Both the position numbers and the translations under genes were made by a program. A stretch of 64,000 nucleotides of DNA, taken from Dactylosporangium vinaceum. Lineage in GTDB: Bacteria; Actinomycetota; Actinomycetes; Mycobacteriales; Micromonosporaceae. Within the stretch, counting starts at the first letter, position 1. Each line of letters begins with the position of its first letter. The stretch covers positions 9,672,001-9,736,000 of the forward strand of contig NZ_CP061913.1 of NCBI RefSeq assembly GCF_019904175.1. The letters are read 5' to 3'. This document shows positions 8,223-16,535 of this stretch, piece by piece. Under the pieces are notes generated by a model. The model searched no databases and was not told where the DNA came from. It was given only the letters and a program-made list of their open reading frames with translations.

Positions 8223-9119
8223 ATGAGAGCAGCAGCGTTCGCAGAGCCGGGCCCGCCGGACGTCCTTCGCCTTCTCGACCGGCCCGAACCGCAGGCCGGC
8301 CCCGGCGAGGTGCGGGTCCGGGTGAAGGCCGCGGGGGTCCAGCCGTTCGACGCGGCCCTGCGGCGGGGCTGGGTGCCGCCCTACGCCGCGGTCACCCTCC
8401 CCCAGATCCCCGGCAACGAGTTCGCCGGTGTGATCGACCAGGGCGACGGCCAGGGCACCGAGGTGCTCGGGTTCAGCGTGTTCAACAGCTACGCCGAGTA
8501 CGTCGTCGTGCCCGCCGACCACGTCACCCCGAAGCCGGCCGGCGTCCCGTGGGAGGTGGCGGGCGGCTTCACGGCGGGCTGGCAGACGGCCCGGCTGGCG
8601 CTGTCGGCACTGCGGGTCCAGGCGGGCGACACCGTCCTGATCAACGCGGCGGCCGGGTCGACGGGCACCGCCGGCGTGCAGCTGGCCCGGCTGCTGGGTG
8701 CGACGGTCATCGGCACGGCGAGCGCCGCCAACCAGGACTATGTCCGCTCCTTGGGAGCCATCCCTGTGGTGTACGGCCACGGCCTGGCCGAACGCGTCCG
8801 CGCCCTGGCACCGCAGGGTGTGACGGCCGCGATCGACGGCGCCGGCGGGGACGCGCTCACGACCTCCCTCGAGCTGGTCGAGGACCCGAAGCGGATCATC
8901 ACCCTGGTCGAGCACGGCCGGGCCGAGGAGCTGGGGCTGGCCACCATCCAGGGCCGGCGCAGCGCCGACGCCCTGGCCGAGCTGGTCGCGCTCTACGCCG
9001 AGGGCCGCACCCGGTGGACCGTGCGCCGGGTGTACCCCCTGGCCGAGGCGGCCGCCGCGCACCGGGAGATCGAGACCGGCCACGGGCGGGGCAAGATCGT
9101 GCTCGCGGTGGACAATTGA
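8223..9119 (+). CDS. NADP-dependent zinc-free alcohol dehydrogenase/quinone oxidoreductase
   Basis: A 298-residue medium-chain oxidoreductase of the quinone-reductase branch. The N-terminal GroES-like fold includes IPGNEFAGVIDQG. The Rossmann fold carries the nucleotide-binding loop in INAAAGSTGTAGVQLARLLGA. No zinc ligands are apparent. The 19-bp-spacer promoter just upstream marks it as a likely SoxR target, which fits a role in handling redox-cycling quinones. The ATG 8223 has no Shine-Dalgarno and is best read as leaderless. The pirin gene starts 4 nt after its stop. Confidence 0.9.
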   Translation: MRAAAFAEPGPPDVLRLLDRPEPQAGPGEVRVRVKAAGVQPFDAALRRGWVPPYAAVTLPQIPGNEFAGVIDQGDGQGTEVLGFSVFNSYAEYVVVPADHVTPKPAGVPWEVAGGFTAGWQTARLALSALRVQAGDTVLINAAAGSTGTAGVQLARLLGATVIGTASAANQDYVRSLGAIPVVYGHGLAERVRALAPQGVTAAIDGAGGDALTTSLELVEDPKRIITLVEHGRAEELGLATIQGRRSADALAELVALYAEGRTRWTVRRVYPLAEAAAAHREIETGHGRGKIVLAVDN

Positions 9120-9123
9120 CCGC

Positions 9124-10020
9124 GTGAGTCTGCTGGAAGAGGGGCGGGACGTCCCGCTCGGGCGCTACACGGTCGTGCGCCGCACCCTGCCCAACAAGGC
9201 GCGGCGCACGGTCGGGGCGTGGTGCTTCCTCGACCATTACGGTCCCGAGGACGTCACCGGGAAGCCGGGCATGCGCATCCCGCCGCACCCGCACATCGGC
9301 CTGCAGACGGTGAGCTGGCTGCTGTCCGGCGAGGTGCGCCACCGCGACAGCCTCGGCTCCGACCAGGTGATCGTCCCCGGGCAGCTGAACATCATGACGT
9401 CGGGCCGGGGCATCGCGCACTCGGAGAACTCGCCGACGGACAAGCCGCCGCTGCTGCACGGGCTGCAGCTGTGGGTCGCGCTCCCGGAGGCGGCGCGGCA
9501 CATGCCGCCGGCGTTCCAGCACATCGCCGACCTGCCGACGCTGTCCGATTCGGGGGTGAAAGTTACGGTCGCCGTCGGGGCGCTGGAAGGGCTGAGCTCC
9601 CCCGCGGACGTCCACACGGAGCTGCTCGGGGCGGACGTCGAGCTTGCGGGGGCGACCCGGATCCGGGTGCGCCCCGACTTCGAGCATGCGGCAGTGGTCA
9701 CCGAGGGCGTGGCGACGATCAACGGGGTCGACCTGGCGCCCGGCTCCCTGCTCTACCTGGGTGACGGCCTGGAGCAGCTGGCCTTGGCCGGCAACGCCCG
9801 CCTGTTCCTGCTCGGCGGGGTGCCGTTCGAGGAGGAGCTCGTCATGTGGTGGAACTTCGTCGGGCGCACCCACGAGGAGATCGTCGAGGCCCGGGACGAC
9901 TGGATGGCCGCCGCCGACCGGTTCGGTGTGGTGCCCGGGGGCGAGCAGCCGCTGCCCGCCCCCGGGATGCCGTCGACGCGACTGAAGCCGCGCCCGCGGT
10001 ACCGTCAGGGCCCGGTTTAA
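9124..10020 (+). CDS. Pirin-family bicupin
   Basis: A 298-residue pirin. The N-terminal cupin has the metal-binding HPHIG and the following SGEVRHRDSLG motif, then MTSGRGIAHSE, all typical of the family. Some pirins are quercetin dioxygenases and others are redox-sensing protein partners; sequence does not decide between these. GTG 9124 follows the oxidoreductase stop by 4 nt, so the pair should be one transcript under the SoxR-box promoter. The stop overlaps the convergent glycoside hydrolase stop by 3 nt. Confidence 0.93.
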   Translation: MSLLEEGRDVPLGRYTVVRRTLPNKARRTVGAWCFLDHYGPEDVTGKPGMRIPPHPHIGLQTVSWLLSGEVRHRDSLGSDQVIVPGQLNIMTSGRGIAHSENSPTDKPPLLHGLQLWVALPEAARHMPPAFQHIADLPTLSDSGVKVTVAVGALEGLSSPADVHTELLGADVELAGATRIRVRPDFEHAAVVTEGVATINGVDLAPGSLLYLGDGLEQLALAGNARLFLLGGVPFEEELVMWWNFVGRTHEEIVEARDDWMAAADRFGVVPGGEQPLPAPGMPSTRLKPRPRYRQGPV

Positions 10021-12908
10021 AGCAGTTTCCACAGGTGGTCGGCGGTCCCGCTGTCGGCGAACTGCACCACCTGGGCGCTGTTCGCCGTTGACATGCCGGC
10101 CACGCCGAGCACCTTCAGGCTGTGCTGGACCTGGATGCGGACCCAGCCGTCGCCGTTGTCGACGAGGCGCCAGAGGTGGTCGGCGCTGCCGTTGTCGTCG
10201 TACTGCTGCACGAGGGCCCCGTCGGCCGTCGACATGTTCTGCACGGCGAGGAGCTTGCCGCTGTTCTGGTTCACGATCTTGAACCAGCCGCCGCCCGCGT
10301 CGATCAGGCGCCAGTTGTGGTCGGCCGTGCCGTTGTCGTCGTACTGCACGACGTTGGCGCTGTTGGCCGTGGACATGCCGGCCACGCCGAGGACCTTGAG
10401 ACTGTTCTTGTTCTGGACCCGCTTCCAGGAGATGGGTGCGGTGGTGCCCTCGACCCGCATCTCCAGGATGCCGCCGGAGACGCCGGCCTTGAGCTGGACG
10501 GCGACCCGCAGCGCGGAGGTGGTGACGGCGTTGAAGGTGACCCGGTTGAAGGTGTTCAGCGCGGTGCCGTAGGCGGAGGCGCCGCTGACCGCTGTCCACT
10601 GGCCGCTCGCGTTCAGGTACTGCACCTGCCACGACTGCGGGGCGCGGCACTGCCCGGTGCCGGTGTCGTCGAACCAGTACACCGAGACCGCGCCCGTGTT
10701 GACGGGGGTCGCGTAGGTCAGCTGGGCCCATTCGCTCGTGCCCAGGTGGTCCCAGAACGTGAGCCGCGGGATGCTCGTGTCGGCCGAGCTCGACGGGGCC
10801 TTGCCGTCGTTGATCGCCCCGACGCTGTCGCCGCCCCAGCACCAGGACGCCGAGGCGGTCGCCGGGATCGACCAGTCGATCGCGTCGGCGCCGTCGCCGA
10901 TCCGCGGGAACGTGGTGATCCTGACCCGCTGGGCGCCCATCGGCAGCAGCTGGACCGTCTCGTTGGGCTGGGTGGAGCGGGCCGGGCTCGGCTGGAGGGT
11001 GCGGACGATCCCCTCGGCGTCGGCCTGCCAGTTCACGATCCTGCGGCCGGTGACGCTGAGCGCGATCGGGGCACCGTCGCGGGTGAACGGGTTCGCCGCC
11101 AGGGGCCCGGCCTTGCGGGTGACGGTGACGGCCGGGTTGGCCGGGTCGAGCAGGAGTCCGTAGTTCCAGGCCGAGTCCGCGTAGACCTCGTTCGTGGGCC
11201 AGGCGTCGGTGCCGCCGGTGCGCGACCAGCGCTCGGCGATCGACAGCGAGAACGTGAGCGGGCCGTTGTCGACACTTATCGCGTTGCCGTTCTTCGCCCA
11301 CGTGCGCACGGTGGTCCGCATCGGCAGGGTGACGGTGACCCGGTCGCCGTTGTTGAACGTCTGGTCGACGATGACGAACGAGCCGGACTGCAGCGTGCCG
11401 GTGACGAGGGTGCCGTTGACCCGGACCTGGGCGCCGGCGGACCAGCCGGGGATGCGCAGGTAGAGCGGGAAGCCGACAGGTCCGGGCGTCGTCAGGGTCA
11501 GGGTGATCGTGTCGCTGAACGGGTAGTCGGTGTCCTCGGTGATCGTGACCGATGTGCCGTTCGCGCCGACCTTGGCGGTCACCTGCGAGGCGCCGTACAT
11601 CGCGGCGCACAGGCCGTTGTCCCAGGTCGCGAACCAGAGCTCCTGCGCGTAGTACGGCCAGCCCATGCCGTAGTTGTGCGGACAGCAGCGATAGTTGTGG
11701 ATGCCGAGCATGAAGGCCAGCATCGGGAAGCCGTTCTGGAACTGCCCCTGGGTGAGGGTACGGTCGGTCAGCGCGATGCTGTTCGCCGACGAAACGTAGT
11801 GGATGCCCTTCTGCGCCGGGTCGAGCGCGGCCGGCAGGGAGTTGAACGCGAGGTCCTCGCAGCGGTCCAGCCACACCGGGTCGCCGGTCATCCGGGCCAG
11901 CAGCTGGTGGCTGTGCATGAACTCGACGATGCCGCAGGTCTCGAAGCCCTGGCGGGGGTCGGTGTATCCGGTCCGGCAGTTCTCGTCGCCGGCGAACCCG
12001 CCGCCCGGGAAGTTGCCGTAGAGCCCCATCACGGTGGCGTAGTCGTTGTACGTGGCCTGCGGATACTTCGGGTCGGGGTCGAGCAGCCCGAACTGCGCCG
12101 GCTCCCGGAACCCCTGCGCGAGGTTCACGTTGTGCCAGTTCGGGATGCCGTTGGTGTAGTCGGCCGAGCCCGCGTGGATCTTCCGCACCAGGTCGAGCAG
12201 CCAGCTCTCCGGGCTGCGGTTGTAGAGCCAGTAGATGCTGTCGATGTTGTCGCCCCAGCGCAGCGCCGCCCAGCTGCGGTTGAACACGGCGGCCGGCTGG
12301 GCGTTCTGGAACTGGAAGTACTTGCGCATGAAGGTCACGACCCGGGCGTCGCCGCTGTACTCCGCCCACGACCGCAGCGCGTCGAGCAGCGGCATGTGCG
12401 GCCAGAAGTCCGGCCCGTTCTCGAGGCTCGTGCGCAGGCTGTCGGGCCCGAAGAACCCGTCGGCGGCCTGGTTGGCGATGATGCCGTCGATCCACTGCTT
12501 GGCCAGGCCGAGGATGCGGGTGTTGCCGGTGACGTATCCGAGGTCGCCGAAGCCGCGCAGCCAGTACGGCAGCTCCTCCCAGGCGCCCTTGGTCCGGTCG
12601 ACCCAGCCGCAGTTGGCGTACACGAGGTAGTCCGACACTTCGGTCATCCGCCCGCAGAGCCCGTCGGCCTCGATGTTGAGCTGATTGCGGATCCACCCGC
12701 GCGGCTGCACGGCCCCGGGCGGCAGCTTCAGGAACGGCGTCGACTGCAAAGGCGCCACATTCTGGGTGTACCGCCCTGTGCGCGCGCCCGCCGCGACGGT
12801 CTTGGCGGTCCTGACCGCGGCCGCGGCTTCTGCGGCGAACGCAGTGGTGAGCGCGACCGCGCCGCCGGTGATGACAGCCCCTCGCGCGACGAACGTCCTA
12901 CGGTCCAC
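10017..12908 (-). CDS. Secreted GH127-like glycosidase with ricin-type lectin domain
   Basis: A 963-residue exported enzyme. A Tat-like signal (MDRRTFVARGAV, then a hydrophobic stretch ending near AEAAAA) precedes a DUF1680/GH127-type (alpha/alpha)6 domain over about residues 45-640. The core includes FETCGIVEF and NYRCCPHNYG; in characterised GH127 beta-L-arabinofuranosidases such Cys and Glu residues form the zinc-thiolate catalytic site. A beta-sandwich follows, then a C-terminal beta-trefoil (about 830-963) with three QxW-like repeats sharing VLGVAGMSTANSA. GTG 12908 has AAAGGAG upstream. It is likely involved in breakdown of plant arabinan or a related polysaccharide. Confidence 0.85.
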   Translation of the reverse strand: MDRRTFVARGAVITGGAVALTTAFAAEAAAAVRTAKTVAAGARTGRYTQNVAPLQSTPFLKLPPGAVQPRGWIRNQLNIEADGLCGRMTEVSDYLVYANCGWVDRTKGAWEELPYWLRGFGDLGYVTGNTRILGLAKQWIDGIIANQAADGFFGPDSLRTSLENGPDFWPHMPLLDALRSWAEYSGDARVVTFMRKYFQFQNAQPAAVFNRSWAALRWGDNIDSIYWLYNRSPESWLLDLVRKIHAGSADYTNGIPNWHNVNLAQGFREPAQFGLLDPDPKYPQATYNDYATVMGLYGNFPGGGFAGDENCRTGYTDPRQGFETCGIVEFMHSHQLLARMTGDPVWLDRCEDLAFNSLPAALDPAQKGIHYVSSANSIALTDRTLTQGQFQNGFPMLAFMLGIHNYRCCPHNYGMGWPYYAQELWFATWDNGLCAAMYGASQVTAKVGANGTSVTITEDTDYPFSDTITLTLTTPGPVGFPLYLRIPGWSAGAQVRVNGTLVTGTLQSGSFVIVDQTFNNGDRVTVTLPMRTTVRTWAKNGNAISVDNGPLTFSLSIAERWSRTGGTDAWPTNEVYADSAWNYGLLLDPANPAVTVTRKAGPLAANPFTRDGAPIALSVTGRRIVNWQADAEGIVRTLQPSPARSTQPNETVQLLPMGAQRVRITTFPRIGDGADAIDWSIPATASASWCWGGDSVGAINDGKAPSSSADTSIPRLTFWDHLGTSEWAQLTYATPVNTGAVSVYWFDDTGTGQCRAPQSWQVQYLNASGQWTAVSGASAYGTALNTFNRVTFNAVTTSALRVAVQLKAGVSGGILEMRVEGTTAPISWKRVQNKNSLKVLGVAGMSTANSANVVQYDDNGTADHNWRLIDAGGGWFKIVNQNSGKLLAVQNMSTADGALVQQYDDNGSADHLWRLVDNGDGWVRIQVQHSLKVLGVAGMSTANSAQVVQFADSGTADHLWKLL

Positions 12909-12949
12909 GACCGGACTCCTTTGCTCCTGGCGGGGAACATCGAAGCCCG

Positions 12950-12978
12950 ATTATGCGCAGGTCCGGTTGAGTTGTGAA
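12950..12978 (-). promoter_or_regulatory. Promoter of the GH127-like gene
   Basis: On the minus strand TTCACA (12973-12978) and CATAAT (12950-12955) are 17 bp apart in an unusually AT-rich pocket. The start codon lies 41 nt downstream of the -10 box, leaving room for a leader with a good ribosome site. Confidence 0.5.
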
Positions 12979-12997
12979 AGAACTCGTTGATTTTTGT

Positions 12998-14164
12998 TCA
13001 AATGGCCGTGTCGGTTTGTGCGCTCTGGGGCGTCGGTTCAACGCTCCGGTACCACCGGACCCCGCCTGCCACCGCCAGCCCCACGCCTACCGCAAACGCC
13101 AGCGCCACAGCCCACCGCCCCCACTGCGGCCCGGCGAGGCTCCCGTAGCGCAGCACCGCCGAGTCCCCGACCCCGACCATCACGGCGAGGCAGGCCCCGG
13201 CGATCCCGAGCACAATGTCCACACGTTTGAACAGCTCCAGTCCGCCCACCACGAGGACCGCGACCGCGGTCAGCAACGGCCACAACCGCGCCAGCACCTG
13301 CACACCGACCCCATCGGCCGGCGAGGCCGCGAGCACAGCCGCCTCGACGATCCAGACCGTGGTGACCGCTCCCCCGCCCAGAGCCGCCAGCGCCAGCACG
13401 ACCTTCTGCCGCCACAGCAGCCCCAGGGCCACGGCCCCGACCACCGCCCCGGCCCACCACCACCCGGTCGCCGGCGCCGGCGCGGCAGCGATCGACCCGC
13501 GGATGATCCCGGGCTCGCGCGAGTCGACGAGCAGCGGCACACTCCAGCTCCGCGCCGGCAGCTCCCGAGCCCGCTCGTCATGCCACCGGACCCGGGGCTC
13601 GGCACTGACCGCCCGCCAATCGGGCGCCGCCCCCGCATCCCCACCGGCGGCCACTCCGCTGACGGACCGGCTGGCGACCCAGGTGGGGGAAGCCCGGTTC
13701 TCCTCGACCCCCCGGCGGCCGATCCTGAGGAACTCCTCCCCTTGCAGCCCGAGCACCACGACTTCCCGCCCGGACCGATTCACGAGCTCGAGCCGGGCCC
13801 CACCTTCAACCGCCCGGACCGTGACTCCCGGCACCGACACCGACTCCACCCGGACCACGTAGTTCACGGCAACGGGCGCGTCGGCCCCGTGAGCCGAAGC
13901 CGGCCCCGAATACAGCACAACAGCGACCAGCCCGACCACTCCCGCGAGGGCCACCTTCACCACCCACCCGAAGCCACCCGACCGCACCGGACTCGCCCGC
14001 CGCGCAGCACAGCCACCAACCGCCACGCAGCCGAACCGCCGCCCGCCTGGCATCCGACCGAGACCGCTGCGCTGAGCGGCACCGAACGTCAGCCCGACCC
14101 GCCAGGCGACCACGAGCGCCGAAGCGCGACAGCCCACCCGAGTAGCGGCGATCTCACCCAGCAC
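12998..14164 (-). CDS. Polytopic membrane protein coupled to an ECF sigma factor
   Basis: I do not recognise a named family. After a signal-like helix (WVVKVALAGVVGLVAVVLYS, then ASAHG) there is an exported domain of roughly 130 residues, then about five C-terminal transmembrane helices (WWWAGAVVGAVALGLLW and four more). The start is uncertain. GTG 14164 gives a long N-terminal extension, while GTG 13987 sits just before the signal helix. The gene overlaps the end of the sigma-factor gene, which suggests a role in sensing or signalling for that sigma factor. It contains no zinc-binding anti-sigma motif (HxxxCxxC). Confidence 0.65.
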   Translation of the reverse strand: MLGEIAATRVGCRASALVVAWRVGLTFGAAQRSGLGRMPGGRRFGCVAVGGCAARRASPVRSGGFGWVVKVALAGVVGLVAVVLYSGPASAHGADAPVAVNYVVRVESVSVPGVTVRAVEGGARLELVNRSGREVVVLGLQGEEFLRIGRRGVEENRASPTWVASRSVSGVAAGGDAGAAPDWRAVSAEPRVRWHDERARELPARSWSVPLLVDSREPGIIRGSIAAAPAPATGWWWAGAVVGAVALGLLWRQKVVLALAALGGGAVTTVWIVEAAVLAASPADGVGVQVLARLWPLLTAVAVLVVGGLELFKRVDIVLGIAGACLAVMVGVGDSAVLRYGSLAGPQWGRWAVALAFAVGVGLAVAGGVRWYRSVEPTPQSAQTDTAI

Positions 14165-14702
14165 GAGCAGCGGCAATTGCAGCAACGAGATCGGCCCGGG
14201 CCCGAGCCACCCGAGAGCGGATCGTGCCGACCGGCACCTCCTCGATCTCGGCCGCCTCAGCGTAGGAAACCCCGAGCACCTGGGTCAGGACGAACGCCAC
14301 TCGCCGCTCGGCCGGAAGCGCCGCCACCAGCGCGTTCGTGGCATGCAGCCCAGCGTGGTCCCCCTCGGCCAACGGCGCCGGCTCCGCCATGACCCGACTC
14401 TCCAGCCGCCGGGCCCGAACAGCCGACCGCACCTGATCAGCACAGGCCCGCCGAGCGATGGCCAGCACCCACGTGCGCGCCGAGGACCGACCGGCAAACT
14501 CCGGCAGCGCCCGGAACGCCCGCAGGTAGGTGTCCTGCGTCACGTCATCGGCCTGAGCAACCCCGACAAGCGCCGCCACGAACCGCCAGACCTCGGTCTG
14601 CGTGGCCCGCACGAACACCGCCGCGGCCCGCTCATCCCCCGACCGCGCGGCCAGCAGCGCCTCGGTCGCCGCATCCACGTCGCCGTTGGCCTCACCAGTC
14701 AC
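14154..14702 (-). CDS. ECF RNA polymerase sigma factor
   Basis: A 182-residue group 4 sigma factor. Region 2 contains DDVTQDTYLRAFRALPEF with the core-binding and -10 recognition residues. Region 4 has GVSYAEAAEIEEVPVGTI followed by RSRVARARADL. The organisation recalls SigC-like factors, which lack a classical zinc anti-sigma partner, but that subgroup call is tentative. A TACGCT box (14709-14714) sits 6 nt before GTG 14702, indicating a leaderless mRNA. The 3' end overlaps the membrane protein downstream. Confidence 0.88.
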   Translation of the reverse strand: MTGEANGDVDAATEALLAARSGDERAAAVFVRATQTEVWRFVAALVGVAQADDVTQDTYLRAFRALPEFAGRSSARTWVLAIARRACADQVRSAVRARRLESRVMAEPAPLAEGDHAGLHATNALVAALPAERRVAFVLTQVLGVSYAEAAEIEEVPVGTIRSRVARARADLVAAIAAARAG

Positions 14703-15060
14703 GCAGCGAGCGTAGCGCCCCGACCTGCGCTGCCTACATCCACCTCACCGCCCCGTACGAGCCCCCTCCACGCCGCCAGGACATCAGCAGACGACGGCTT
14801 CCCGCAGCGCCCCGAATGCGCCGTGCCCCGCTCTCCGTCGTCGACAGCGCGCACCTCTGCAACCGGCAACCCCCGAGACAGCAGCATCCACGAGACACGC
14901 CCTCACAGGGCCCCGTGGACAGCGCGCCGAAGCACGCACTCGACCGGCTGAAGCGCTTGCACGGCGACGCAAGGGCACAGTGGCGGTGAATGAGGACGGG
15001 CAGAGGCGCGGCGATCCTGCCGGCGGGCAACACCTGACGCTCGGCCACCGGGGCGCGCGG

Positions 15061-15150
15061 CGGGGCTGGCACGCGGGCACCGAGACGCGCGGCGGGGCTG
15101 GCACGCGGCCACCGGGGCACGCGGCGGGGCTGGCACACGGGCGCATGGAC
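15061..15150. repeat. 32-bp tandem repeat, three copies
   Basis: The core cggggctggcac recurs at 15061, 15093 and 15125, an exact 32-bp period, with flanking gcgcggcgg and cgggcaccg-like segments diverging between copies. Confidence 0.8.
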
Positions 15151-15257
15151 GGCGTGACGCGCGGCCCACGAGCGGGATGCGCACAGGCACGGTGCGGTGT
15201 GGCGGTGGATATCGGCGGCCCAAATCAGGCGCGCAGGCGCAACGGCGCACGAACACC

Positions 15258-15495
15258 GGGACGCACAGCCACGCCACGCAGCGACCCACCAGCACGAGCA
15301 CGAGCACCGCGACGCAAAGCCACGCCACGCAGTGACCCACGAGCACGAGCACGAGTGCCGGGACGCACAGCCAACGCCACGCGGTGACACACGAGCACGA
15401 GTGCCGGGACGCACGGGCACATCGCGCCGCGCGGTGACACACGAGCACGAGTGCCGGGACGCACGGGCACATCGCTCCGCGCGGTGGCGCGCGGG
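15258..15495. repeat. About 50-bp minisatellite, nearly five copies
   Basis: Units begin gggacgcac or gcgacgcaa and end cacgagtgcc or similar. They run 15258-15308 (51 bp), 15309-15359 (51), 15360-15405 (46), 15406-15455 (50) and a partial fifth to about 15495. The last two are nearly identical. The units lack unique spacers, so this is not a CRISPR array. Confidence 0.85.
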
Positions 15496-15528
15496 TGCGG
15501 TGGCCGGGGTGGCTGGCGTGTGCGGCTT

Positions 15529-15789
15529 TCATCGGTGGTCCGTCCGGCGCCTGCCGGCCCTCGCCCGCTCCTCGGCCCAGCGGGCGGTGATCTCGGCGCA
15601 CTCGGCATCGCGGTCGAGGCGGGCCAGGCGTTCGGCGTGGCGGACCTCCAGGCCGCGCCGTCTCGCCTCGGTGAAGGTGGCCTGGACGGCGGCGCGGTCG
15701 GCCTTGCGGCGGCGGTGGGCGGCCACCATCGCATCGAGTCGGTTATGCCACTCGGCCGGGTCGTCGACCCAGATAACTGCGCTGGTCAT
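15529..15789 (-). CDS. Small charged protein, unknown, damage-type promoter
   Basis: An 86-residue, strongly charged, probably helical protein: N-terminal VIWVDDPAEWHNRLD, then Arg/Lys/Glu/Ala-rich helices ending in GRRRTDHR. I do not recognise the family. It has no membrane segment or cysteine. The start ATG 15789 has no Shine-Dalgarno but lies 6 nt after a TAAAAT box within a RecA-NDp-like promoter, which supports both the gene and a leaderless transcript. Base composition matches its surroundings. Confidence 0.75.
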   Translation of the reverse strand: MTSAVIWVDDPAEWHNRLDAMVAAHRRRKADRAAVQATFTEARRRGLEVRHAERLARLDRDAECAEITARWAEERARAGRRRTDHR

Positions 15790-15818
15790 AGGCGAATTTT
15801 AGAACAGGGGTACGACAA
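15790..15818 (-). promoter_or_regulatory. RecA-NDp/PafBC-type promoter
   Basis: On the minus strand TTGTCGTAC (15818-15810) is followed by 8 nt, TAAAAT (15801-15796), 6 nt and ATG. The mycobacterial RecA-NDp/PafBC consensus, TTGTCRGTG-N8-TANNNT, has the same spacing and closely similar bases. The identical layout recurs at 19649-19677. Confidence 0.75.
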
Positions 15819-15840
15819 AAATCCGAGTCCGCGGAGGCAC

Positions 15841-16389
15841 CTACCCGGCCGGCGTCTCGCCTCGAGGACGGCGGCGGAAGCGGTAGGTCGCGACGGCGGC
15901 GCCGGCTACGGCCAGGGCGGCCAAGGTGATCCACAGCGGGGTCAGGCTGCCGGCCGCACCGTCGGTCGCGGCGGCGGACTGGGCGGTGGCGGGGATCAGG
16001 CAGGCGACCTCGGTCGGCTGGGCGGTGGCCGACGAGGGGGCCACCGGGATCAGGGCCTGGCAGTGGCCGTTCACGGGGGCGCCCAGGTCGATGGAGATCC
16101 GCCACGCGCCCGGGTCGAGCGTGCCCGTGTACGTCTGAGTGCCCCGCTCGTCGCCGGTCTGGTGCAGCGTCGCCGGGGGTACTGCGGCGCCGGCGTCGGT
16201 GCGGGCGGCCATGGTGACCTGGGTCGGCTCGTTGATCGGGTGGCCGTCCTGCCAATGGGCCGTGATCCATACCGAGCCGCGGCCGTCCGAGTTGATGGTC
16301 ACCGCCGCGCCGCCGTGGGCCTGGGCCGGGGTTGCCAGGAGCAGTACCGCGACGATGACCAGGAAGAATGTCCCCATACGCGCCGCCAC
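15841..16389 (-). CDS. Exported membrane-anchored protein, unknown
   Basis: A 182-residue protein with an N-terminal signal peptide (FFLVIVAVLLLATPAQAHGG), an exported beta-rich domain and a C-terminal transmembrane helix (ITLAALAVAGAAVATYRF) followed by an Arg-rich tail. The layout, with His at the mature N-terminus after the AHG cleavage site, resembles CopC/YcnI/YtkA-like small envelope proteins, but I cannot assign it. GTG 16389 stands 7 nt after TAGGGT (16397-16402) and is taken as a leaderless start; ATG 16377 is the alternative. Two cysteines (GHCQAL and EVACLIP) could form a disulfide. Confidence 0.7.
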   Translation of the reverse strand: MAARMGTFFLVIVAVLLLATPAQAHGGAAVTINSDGRGSVWITAHWQDGHPINEPTQVTMAARTDAGAAVPPATLHQTGDERGTQTYTGTLDPGAWRISIDLGAPVNGHCQALIPVAPSSATAQPTEVACLIPATAQSAAATDGAAGSLTPLWITLAALAVAGAAVATYRFRRRPRGETPAG

Positions 16390-16535
16390 CCGCCGAACCC
16401 TACGCCATCGCCCGGCCGGGCCCGCGCGGCTGCGGGCCGGCTTGACGTGGCGCACAGCCGGCGCTGCCGCACCGATCGGCCGGAACGCGCCGACTCCCGC
16501 CGGGCCGCGCCAAACGCTCGGCGGCGGGGGCCAGG

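Larger units (their letters stand above)
14715..15528. other. Gene-free interval with minisatellites
   Basis: About 800 bp between the sigma factor and the small gene at 15529. The open frames here read through tandem repeats in several frames at once and give repetitive Arg/Cys/Val peptides with no start signal, so I treat the interval as non-coding. It holds two separate tandem arrays listed below. Confidence 0.65.

Noticed and set aside
6444..9083. Very long open frame on the minus strand across several genes
   Set aside because: It runs antisense or out of frame to the membrane gene, the ROK kinase and the oxidoreductase. Its translation is Arg/Gly/Pro-rich, as expected from the wrong frame of GC-rich coding DNA. 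Similar frames at 10122-12977, 47169-51830, 58671-60770 and elsewhere were rejected for the same reason.
15258..15495. Possible CRISPR-like array
   Set aside because: The 46-51 bp units are directly tandem, with no unique spacers and no cas genes in the window.
14734..15528. Minus-strand frames of 150-230 codons with Cys/Val/Arg repeats
   Set aside because: They translate the 32-bp and 50-bp minisatellites and stay open in several frames at once. There is no start context, family match or codon pattern to support a gene.
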